Source: Microbacteriaceae bacterium (GTDB taxonomy: Bacteria > Actinomycetota > Actinomycetes > Actinomycetales > Microbacteriaceae). Taken from it: a stretch of DNA of 5,356 bases. The DNA is taken from the NCBI GenBank assembly GCA_017744755.1, contig JAGIAU010000151.1, forward strand, positions 1 to 5,356, read 5' to 3'. This document shows positions 1 through 5,356 of the stretch, piece after piece. The translations under genes and the position numbers were made by a program. The notes under the pieces are model-generated. The model worked only from the letters and a program-made list of their open reading frames with translations, was not told the origin of the DNA and made no database searches. How positions within the stretch are numbered: position 1 is the stretch's first letter; the number at the start of each line of letters is the position of its first letter.

Positions 1-989
<989 letters not shown>

Positions 990-993
<4 letters not shown>

Positions 994-1256
994 TCAACTG
1001 GATGAACCTCCTCATCGAGTTCGCCGTCACGGTCGCCGCCGCCGTCGCGATCGTCGCCGTGGTCGGCCTCGGCATCCGGCTGCTCGCGACCCCGACCCGG
1101 CCGGGCCCCGTCGGCGACGCCCGCGACGAGGAGAACGACGAGGTGAACCTCGGCGGGCGACCGGTCCTCGCGACCGTGGGAGCCGTGGTCTGCTTCAGCG
1201 CGTTCGCCGCCATCGTCCTCCTCGGCATCTGGCTCATCGTCCCCGCCTTCCACTGA
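990..1256 (+). CDS. Small two-helix membrane protein coupled to the phosphate transporter
   Basis: An 88-residue protein of unknown function. It starts at the ATG sharing ATGA with the transporter stop (4-base overlap), with a GGAAGG ribosome-binding site at 974-979, about 10 bases upstream. This arrangement implies translational coupling. Two hydrophobic segments are visible: residues about 7-33 (very Ala/Val-rich) and 58-85. They are joined by a polar, strongly acidic loop (GDARDEENDEVN, 42-53) after a Pro/Arg-rich stretch. There is no signal-peptide cleavage site, cofactor motif or known domain that I can recognise. Its position suggests a helper or regulatory subunit of the PiT permease. 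That is inference only; I know of no established function. A second in-frame ATG at 1002 would drop only four residues and lacks the overlap. The gene is very likely real because the hydrophobic pattern ends cleanly and codon third positions are G/C-rich. Confidence 0.85.
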
Positions 1257-1286
1257 CGGCCGGCCAGAGCGCTCCCAGCCGCCTCC

Positions 1287-1292
1287 GGGGAG
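1287..1292 (+). promoter_or_regulatory. Ribosome-binding site that selects the GTG start of the ABC exporter
   Basis: GGGGAG lies only one base before an in-frame ATG at 1294, too close to serve it, but ten bases before an in-frame GTG at 1303. It therefore favours GTG 1303. This removes three residues (MCS) from the longest frame. Confidence 0.6.
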
Positions 1293-1302
1293 AATGTGCA
1301 GC

Positions 1303-3279
1303 GTGGCACGCCGCTCCCCCGACGGTCCGAGAGCGACCGTCCGCCAGCTCCTCCCGCACCTCTTCGCCGAACGCGGCGCCCTCGTCCTCGCGATCGTCCT
1401 GAGCGTCCTCGCCTCCGCCGCATCCCTCGGGATGCCGGTCGTCGTCGGCCTCATCATCGCGGACGTGCAGGCGGGCAGGCCGCTCGGGCCGAGCGTCTGG
1501 CTCGTCGTCGGGCTCGTCGTCGTCAACGCGGTCCTCGGCGCATTCCAGCACTACCTGCTGCAGCGGATGGGCGAGGGCGTCGTGCTGTCGACGCGGCGCG
1601 CGCTCGTCGGCCGGCTGCTGCGGCTGCCGATCCCGGAGTTCGACGCGCGGCGCACGGGCGACCTCGTCTCGCGCGTCGGCGCCGACGCGACGCTGCTGCG
1701 GGCGGTGCTCACGCAAGGGCTCGTCGAGGCGGTCGGCGGCGCGCTCACCTTCCTCGGCGCGATCATCGCGATGGCGATCATCGACTGGGTGCTGCTCGTC
1801 ATCGTCGTCGGCGTGCTCGTCGTGGCGTTCGGCGCGGTCGGGGTCATGGCCGGCGGCATCCGGCGCGCCTCGACCGAGTCGCAGGCGCGGGTCGGCGCCC
1901 TCACCTCGGCGGTGGAACGCGCCATCAGCGGGATCCGCACCGTCCGCGCCGCCAACGCCACCGAGCGCGAGCTCGCCGCCATCGACCGCGAGGCCGTCGG
2001 CGCGTACCGCGCGGGCCTGCGCGTCGCGCGCGCCTCCGCGGCGATCCTGCCGTTCGCCGGCATCGCGTGGCAGGTCGGCCTGCTCGCCGTGCTCGGCGTC
2101 GGCGGCTACCGCGTCGCCTCGGGCGACCTCTCGATCGCCTCGCTCGTGTCCTTCGCGATCTTCCTCTTCATGCTGCTCATGCCGATCGGCCAGTTCTTCG
2201 GCGCGATCTCCGCCGTGAACCAGGCGCTCGGCGCGCTCGGCCGCATCCAGGAGGTCATCGACCTGCCCGCGGAGGACTCGCTCGACGGGCTCGCGGGCGG
2301 CAGGACAGGATCCGGGCGCGGAGACAGGAGCTCGGCGCCCGATCCGGCCGCTCCGGGCACGCGCGTCCTGCCCCCGCGCGCAGCGGAGCCGGAGGCGACG
2401 GCGAACGCGCCCCGCGGGGAGCACGTTCTCCCGGCCGCCTCGGCTCCGGCCGCGGCGATCGCCTTCGACGACGTCACCTTCGCCTACTCGACCTCCGCCG
2501 AGCCCGTCCTCCGCGGTGTCAGCTTCGAGGCGCCGCGCGGGGGGCGCACGGCGATCGTCGGACCGTCCGGCGCGGGCAAGTCGACGATCCTCGCGCTCAT
2601 CGAGCGCTTCTACGACGCCGGCTCCGGCACGATCCGCTTCGGCGGCGAGGACGTCCGCGATCTCGACCGCACCGCGCTGCGCGCCCGCGTCGGCTACGTC
2701 GAGCAGGACGCCCCGGCGCTCGCCGGCACGCTCCGGGAGAACCTCCTCCTCGGCGCCCCCGAGGCGACGGACGAGGCGTGCTGGGCGGTGCTCCGCGCCG
2801 TCAACCTCGAGGACCGGGTGCGGGCGAGCACCGCCCCGAGCGGAGTGGATTCCGCCGAGCCGAGTGCGGAATCGCACCGAACGCGCTCCTCCAGGCGGCA
2901 AGCGCTCCTCTCACGGCCCGCCAGCCCGGCATCCGGCCTCGACGCGGAGGTCGGCGAGGGCGGCGTGCTGCTCTCCGGCGGCGAGCGCCAGCGCCTCGCG
3001 ATCGCCCGGGCCCTGCTCGCCGCGCCGGAGCTGCTCCTCCTCGACGAGGCGACGGCGTCGCTGGACGGGCGGAACGAGCGCCTCCTGCGCGACGCGATCG
3101 ACGCGGTCGCCGAGGGCAGGACGCTCATCGTCATCGCGCACCGCCTCGCCACGGTCGTCGACTCGGACCGCATCGTCGTCCTCGACCACGGCCGCGTCAT
3201 CGGGTCGGGAACGCACGAGGAGCTCCTCGACTCGACCCCGCTCTACCGCGAGCTCGCGAAGACCCAGCTGCTGGTCTGA
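1303..3279 (+). CDS. Half-size ABC exporter (fused TMD-NBD), multidrug/lipid type, with two extra in-frame segments
   Basis: An ATP-driven exporter half that should work as a homodimer (or heterodimer) in the cytoplasmic membrane; the substrate is unknown. 658 residues from GTG 1303. The transmembrane domain spans about residues 1-320 with six helices (the first near 20-55, the last pair near 250-310). The NBD has Walker A GPSGAGKST (420-428), the Q-loop glutamine at 468 (YVEQD), the signature LSGGE (557-561), Walker B LLLLDE with D581 and catalytic E582, the D-loop SLD and the H-loop histidine 613. All catalytic residues are intact, so the protein should be active. Two segments have no counterpart in ordinary members: about 51 residues in the TMD-NBD linker (333-383) and about 35 residues between the helical subdomain and the X-loop EVGEGG (510-544). 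Without them the protein would be about 572 residues, the normal length for this family (BmrA/MsbA-like). Both segments are Pro/Ser/Arg/Ala-rich and have unusual third-base usage. The 46-base gap to the upstream gene allows either co-transcription or a separate promoter. Confidence 0.93.
   Translation: MARRSPDGPRATVRQLLPHLFAERGALVLAIVLSVLASAASLGMPVVVGLIIADVQAGRPLGPSVWLVVGLVVVNAVLGAFQHYLLQRMGEGVVLSTRRALVGRLLRLPIPEFDARRTGDLVSRVGADATLLRAVLTQGLVEAVGGALTFLGAIIAMAIIDWVLLVIVVGVLVVAFGAVGVMAGGIRRASTESQARVGALTSAVERAISGIRTVRAANATERELAAIDREAVGAYRAGLRVARASAAILPFAGIAWQVGLLAVLGVGGYRVASGDLSIASLVSFAIFLFMLLMPIGQFFGAISAVNQALGALGRIQEVIDLPAEDSLDGLAGGRTGSGRGDRSSAPDPAAPGTRVLPPRAAEPEATANAPRGEHVLPAASAPAAAIAFDDVTFAYSTSAEPVLRGVSFEAPRGGRTAIVGPSGAGKSTILALIERFYDAGSGTIRFGGEDVRDLDRTALRARVGYVEQDAPALAGTLRENLLLGAPEATDEACWAVLRAVNLEDRVRASTAPSGVDSAEPSAESHRTRSSRRQALLSRPASPASGLDAEVGEGGVLLSGGERQRLAIARALLAAPELLLLDEATASLDGRNERLLRDAIDAVAEGRTLIVIAHRLATVVDSDRIVVLDHGRVIGSGTHEELLDSTPLYRELAKTQLLV
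2299..2451 (+). repeat. In-frame insert 1 in the ABC exporter linker, rich in inverted repeats
   Basis: The segment encodes residues 333-383 and contains two side-by-side hairpin regions. Region A: GGCAGGAC (2299-2306) pairs perfectly with GTCCTGCC (2365-2372), enclosing a second stem of 11 pairs with one bulged C (2308-2319 with 2335-2345). Region B: CGGAGCCGGAGGCG (2384-2397) pairs with CGCCTCGGCTCCG (2437-2449 region) with one bulge, enclosing GAACG/CGTTC (2403-2407/2424-2428) around a CCCCGCGGGG palindrome (2410-2419). Eight of 51 codons end in A or T (ACA, GGA, GGA, GAT, GCT, GCA, GTT, GCT), far more than in the flanking gene. These features fit a non-coding palindromic element that became part of the reading frame. 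Linkers are variable in this family, so simple drift plus GC-rich chance pairing remains possible. Confidence 0.45.
2830..2934 (+). repeat. In-frame insert 2 inside the ABC exporter NBD, with inverted and direct repeats
   Basis: 105 bases (35 codons, residues 510-544) interrupt the NBD between EDRVRAS and GLDAEVGEGG, where relatives run straight through. The DNA carries a perfect inverted repeat GATTCCGC (2848-2855) / GCGGAATC (2866-2873) with a 10-base loop. An overlapping alternative hairpin GTGCG-GAAT-CGCAC lies at 2864-2877, and a 9-base direct repeat GCGCTCCTC at 2883-2891 and 2902-2910. Eight of 35 codons end in A or T (GGA, GAT, AGT, GAA, CGA, CAA, TCA, GCA), although the rest of the gene almost never uses such codons. 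Length is a multiple of three and no stop is introduced, so the downstream signature, Walker B and H-loop stay in frame. The exact borders are inferred from family memory and could shift by a few codons. Confidence 0.6.
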
Positions 3280-3281
3280 CA

Positions 3282-3379
3282 CCGCGCCGTTTTCAGGCGC
3301 GGCGAGGCGTTTTCAGGCCCAGACCGCGGGGATGCCGCCCCGAGGCCTGAATACGCCGCGGAAGGCCTGAAAAAGGCGG
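3282..3379. repeat. Four-copy nested inverted repeat between convergent genes; possible bidirectional terminator
   Basis: A TTCAGGC-centred motif occurs four times: CGCCGTTTTCAGGC at 3285-3298 (+), GGCGTTTTCAGGCC at 3306-3319 (+), GGCGTATTCAGGCC at 3344-3357 (-) and CGCCTTTTTCAGGC at 3365-3378 (-). The two plus copies are 20 bases apart and so are the two minus copies. Copy 1 pairs with copy 4 and copy 2 with copy 3, each over 14 bases with one mismatch, around a central CGGGG/CCCCG hairpin (3327-3331/3338-3342). Copy 1 also forms its own 7-base stem (CCGCGCC 3282-3288 with GGCGCGG 3296-3302). It fills the gap between the exporter stop (3279) and the flavin reductase stop (3387), so both transcripts run into it. 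There is no classical U-tract after a stem, so termination is plausible but not proven; it may instead be a dispersed palindromic repeat. Confidence 0.75.
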
Positions 3380-3386
3380 TCGGGGC

Positions 3387-3992
3387 TCACCACCAGCCGA
3401 GCGAGAGGCTCAGCAGGGACTCCTGGACCGCGCGGGCGCCGGGCTCGTCGCCCGGCTTCGGCGGGACGAGCTCCTTGAGCTCCTGGAACTTCGAGTCGCC
3501 GAACACGAGCGGCTGCTGGTCGCCGTCGACGCCGAGCCGGTGCACCCGCAGGATGACGACCTCGTGGTCGCCGACGGTCTGCTCGAACTCGATCGACGTC
3601 TCCATCCAGGCGGCCGCGCCGGCGAGCAGGAGCGAGCCGCCCTCGCCCTCCGACCAGGCGGCGCCGGCGAAGCGGTCCCCGGTCTTCGAGGCCATCTGGC
3701 GGCACAGCAGCGACTGGTCGGCGGCGAAGATCGAGACGCCGATGCGCGCCGACTTCTGCACATGCGGCCAGGTGCTCGATCCGGTCTGCACGCACAGCGA
3801 GACGAGCGGCGGATCGGCGGAGACGGTGTTGAACGAGCTGGCCGCGAAGCCGACCGGCTGGCCGTCCTCGACGACGCAGATCGCCGTCACGCCCGTCGGG
3901 AACCGGCCGAACACCTTGCGGAGACGCTGGCTGTCGACCGCACCGTCGGCACCATTGACGTCATCGAGTTCCGGGAGGACGAGAACGCTCAC
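3387..3992 (-). CDS. Flavin reductase family protein (FMN-binding NAD(P)H:flavin oxidoreductase)
   Basis: 201 residues from GTG at 3992; AAGG of AAGGTGAG (4003-3996) sits 7 bases upstream of the start. The flavin reductase-like domain covers about residues 22-172: LRKVFGRFPTGVTAI (24-38), the flavin-binding stretch GFAASSFNTVSADPPLVSLC (48-67), KTGDRFAG (103-110), and the conserved GDH at 141-143 leading into HEVVILRVHRL. A tail of about 25 Pro/Ser-rich residues follows (LGWW end). Family members (HpaC, NtaB, RutF, HsaB type) reduce FMN or FAD with NAD(P)H for a partner monooxygenase; some members of the fold instead act as flavin-dependent oxidases or oxygenases. No monooxygenase is visible here, so the partner is unknown. 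It runs in the same direction as the nicotinamidase and IclR genes, 72 bases downstream, and converges on the ABC exporter. Soluble: no membrane segment or signal peptide seen. Confidence 0.9.
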   Translation of the reverse strand: MSVLVLPELDDVNGADGAVDSQRLRKVFGRFPTGVTAICVVEDGQPVGFAASSFNTVSADPPLVSLCVQTGSSTWPHVQKSARIGVSIFAADQSLLCRQMASKTGDRFAGAAWSEGEGGSLLLAGAAAWMETSIEFEQTVGDHEVVILRVHRLGVDGDQQPLVFGDSKFQELKELVPPKPGDEPGARAVQESLLSLSLGWW

Positions 3993-3995
3993 GCA

Positions 3996-4003
3996 CTCAC
4001 CTT
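3996..4003 (-). promoter_or_regulatory. Ribosome-binding site of the flavin reductase gene
   Basis: AAGGTGAG on the minus strand, with its AAGG core 7 bases from the GTG at 3992. It supports that GTG as the start; no better-placed in-frame start was seen nearby. Confidence 0.6.
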
Positions 4004-4020
4004 AAGTCACGGTGAACAGA

Positions 4021-4037
4021 GGATCGTCACACAATCC
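4021..4037. promoter_or_regulatory. Imperfect palindrome upstream of the flavin reductase, operator candidate
   Basis: GGATCGT-CAC-ACAATCC: six of seven arm positions pair around a 3-base centre. It lies 29-45 bases before the GTG start, within the 72-base gap that is visibly less GC-rich than its surroundings. A second short palindrome, TCACGGTGA (4007-4015), lies between it and the ribosome-binding site. The position fits a repressor or activator site over a promoter, and the co-oriented IclR regulator is one candidate binder, but I see no convincing -35/-10 pair and no direct link to any regulator. Confidence 0.3.
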
Positions 4038-4064
4038 GAACGCACCGCGAGCGTCCAGCCGGGC

Positions 4065-4655
4065 TCAATCGGCCGACGGCGCGACCCCGACGCCCTCGGC
4101 GGCGAGGCGCGCGAGCGCGGCCTCGGAGGACTCCGGGGCGACACCCGCGACGAGGTCCGTGAGCACGCGGACGGCGCGCCCGGAGTCCTTCGCGTCGAGG
4201 GCCGAGGCGAGGACGCAGTAGTCCGTCGCGATGCCGACGACGTCGACGTCGGTGACGCCGTGCGAGCCGAGCACCTCGGGGAAGTCGCGGCCGTCATGCG
4301 TGCGGCCCTCGAAGATCGAGTAGGCGGGGACGCCCTGGCCCTTCAGCACATGGACGTCGATCCACTCGACGTCGAGCGCCGGGTGGTACTCGGCGCCGCG
4401 GGTGCCGGCGATGCAGTGCGGCGGCCAGGTGTCGACGTAGTCGGGCTCGGCCGGCGGGAGGGCGATGTGGCCCGAGTTGTCGGAGCCGGCGGTGTGCCAG
4501 TCGCGCGAGGCGAAGACGACGTCGTACTCGTCCCGGTGCGCCCGGATGTACTCGGTGATGTCCGCGGCGACGCGCGCGCCGCCGGCGACGCCGAGCGCCC
4601 CGCCCTCCGTGAAGTCGTTCTGGACGTCGATGATGAAGAGTGCGCGGCGGCCCAT
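4065..4655 (-). CDS. pncA: Nicotinamidase (isochorismatase-like cysteine hydrolase)
   Basis: Hydrolyses nicotinamide to nicotinate and ammonia, feeding the Preiss-Handler route of NAD salvage in the cytoplasm. 196 residues, close to the usual size (M. tuberculosis PncA is 186). The catalytic triad is complete: D10 in FIIDVQNDF, K105 in VLKGQ, and nucleophile C147 in GIATDYCV. The metal site is also present: D52 and H54 in SRDWHTAG, H63 in SGHIALPP, with H80 in TWPPHCIAGT. The IATD before the cysteine carries the expected cis-peptide region. It starts only 4 bases after the TAG of the IclR gene and has no clear ribosome-binding site of its own, so translation is probably coupled to the regulator. 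PncA also activates pyrazinamide in mycobacteria. Related isochorismatase-fold amidases exist, but the motif set fits nicotinamidase best. Confidence 0.93.
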   Translation of the reverse strand: MGRRALFIIDVQNDFTEGGALGVAGGARVAADITEYIRAHRDEYDVVFASRDWHTAGSDNSGHIALPPAEPDYVDTWPPHCIAGTRGAEYHPALDVEWIDVHVLKGQGVPAYSIFEGRTHDGRDFPEVLGSHGVTDVDVVGIATDYCVLASALDAKDSGRAVRVLTDLVAGVAPESSEAALARLAAEGVGVAPSAD

Positions 4656-4659
4656 GGAG

Positions 4660-5319
4660 CTAGCGTACGGTCCCGAGGTCGGCGTCGATCGCGGCCGCGG
4701 TGCGCAGCAGCGCCGGGAGGTGCCGGGCGAGCAGCTCCTCGCGGGACACGGAGGCGGTCGAGGTCGACACGTTGACCGCGGCGACGATGCGGCCGTCGCG
4801 GTCGTGCAGCGGCGCGGCGATCGACCGCAGTCCCTGCTCGAGCTCCTGGTCGCTCATGGCCCATGGCTCCGCACCGGTCAGCACGTGCCCCATCGACGTC
4901 CGGGAGGCGGGGAACCGCGTGCCGATCGTGATCGCGACGCTCATGATCCGCCGCACGGCGACCCGGGCGACGTAGACGATGTCCTCGCCGTCGAGCACGG
5001 CGACGGACACCGATTCGCCGAGCTCGCGGGACAGCGCCTCGAGATGCGGCTGGACGATCTCGGGGAGGCTGAGCCCCGACAGATAGGCGGTGCCGAGCTC
5101 GAGGACGCGGGGCGTCAGGGAGAACGTCCTCCCGTCGCCCCGGACGTAGCCGAGGCCGTCCAGCGTGTGCAGGAAGCGGCGCGCGGTCGCGCGCGCGAGC
5201 CCGGTCGCCTCGGCGACCTCGCTGAGCGTCATGCTCGGCCGCTCGGCGGAGAACGCCCGGATCACGCTGAGCCCCCGCGCCAGCGCCTCGACCCACTCGC
5301 GGTCGGTGCCCTCGTTCAT
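4660..5319 (-). CDS. IclR-family transcriptional regulator, PcaR/PcaU/PobR-like, with a shortened effector domain
   Basis: DNA-binding regulator of the group that controls aromatic-acid (beta-ketoadipate) catabolism genes. From ATG 5319 it has 219 residues. The N-terminal winged helix-turn-helix follows EALARGLSVIRAF (residues 11-23), with TLSEVAEATGLARATARRFLHTLDGLGYV at about 31-59. The IclR effector domain follows, recognisable by GESVSVAVLDGEDIVYVARV (101-120), SMGHVL (142-147), DQELEQGLRSIAAPLHDRDGRIVAAVNVS (157-185). Relatives are about 250 residues. Here SMGHVL runs into TGAEPWAMSDQELE, where relatives carry about 35-40 more residues, so part of the effector domain seems deleted in frame. 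A GTG at 5346 would add nine residues; its codons (CGA, TTG, CCA) look unlike the gene, so I prefer the ATG, although neither start has a clear ribosome-binding site. It is followed at 4 bases by the nicotinamidase gene. Whether it regulates that gene, or a divergent operon beyond the window edge, is unknown. Confidence 0.85.
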   Translation of the reverse strand: MNEGTDREWVEALARGLSVIRAFSAERPSMTLSEVAEATGLARATARRFLHTLDGLGYVRGDGRTFSLTPRVLELGTAYLSGLSLPEIVQPHLEALSRELGESVSVAVLDGEDIVYVARVAVRRIMSVAITIGTRFPASRTSMGHVLTGAEPWAMSDQELEQGLRSIAAPLHDRDGRIVAAVNVSTSTASVSREELLARHLPALLRTAAAIDADLGTVR

Positions 5320-5356
5320 GCGTGGGCGCAATCGGTCGTCCTGCACCGCCGGGAGT

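Noticed and set aside
1257..1302. GGCCGGCC palindrome (1258-1265) as a terminator or promoter element between the small membrane gene and the exporter
   Set aside because: An 8-base self-palindrome without loop or T-tract is expected by chance at this GC content, and no -10/-35 pair is visible.
1234..2901. A 555-codon open frame on the minus strand opposite the exporter and the small membrane gene
   Set aside because: Its product is a low-complexity Arg/Asp/Glu/Ala-rich string with no family motif. It is a GC-rich antisense shadow of a clear ABC exporter.
2830..2934. The NBD insert as a sequencing error or pseudogene mark
   Set aside because: The reading frame is intact on both sides, no stop occurs, and all downstream catalytic motifs are present.
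4004..4040. A sigma-70-like promoter for the flavin reductase (TTGTGT as -35, GACTTA as -10, minus strand)
   Set aside because: The spacing is about 20 bases and the -10 match is poor, so I do not list it as a feature.
3540..4775. A 411-codon plus-strand open frame opposite the flavin reductase, nicotinamidase and part of the IclR gene
   Set aside because: It spans three well-supported opposite genes and their gaps, and its product is low-complexity with no recognisable domain.

Overview
The window is a gene-dense, very GC-rich stretch. Codons end almost always in G or C, GTG starts are used, and long antisense shadow frames are open everywhere. The gene families (a PiT transporter with a small membrane partner, a PcaR-like IclR regulator, an actinobacterial-looking half ABC exporter) point to a high-GC actinobacterium. 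Micrococcales/Microbacteriaceae is my best guess from general look; the genus cannot be read from the sequence.

Layout: two gene blocks face each other. The plus-strand block (1-3279) has the C-terminal part of a PiT-family phosphate transporter that enters from outside the window. An 88-residue two-helix membrane protein overlaps its stop codon. After a 46-base gap comes a half-size ABC exporter (6 TM helices plus NBD) with two extra in-frame segments. The minus-strand block (5319 down to 3387) has an IclR/PcaR-type regulator, then a nicotinamidase 4 bases later, and after a 72-base gap a flavin reductase family protein. The blocks converge at about 3280-3386. The gap between them is filled by a highly symmetrical four-copy repeat.

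How the genes may work together: PiT and the small protein look translationally coupled and should serve low-affinity phosphate uptake. The ABC exporter may be read through from them or be expressed separately. The regulator and nicotinamidase look like one transcript. The flavin reductase has a short upstream region of its own with a palindromic operator candidate. Nicotinamidase next to an FMN reductase could mean pyridine/nicotinate metabolism or simple NAD salvage; no monooxygenase partner is visible, so this is inference.

Most notable signals: (1) the convergent intergenic region carries four copies of a TTCAGGC-centred motif, two direct and two inverted, on an exact 20-base period and with nested symmetry; (2) the ABC exporter carries two in-frame, palindrome-bearing inserts (in the TMD-NBD linker and inside the NBD, just before the signature region) with more A/T-ending codons than the rest of the gene, which suggests small palindromic elements domesticated into a coding sequence; (3) the IclR regulator appears to lack about 35-40 residues of its effector-binding domain. 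No tRNA, rRNA, CRISPR array, transposase or phage gene was seen.
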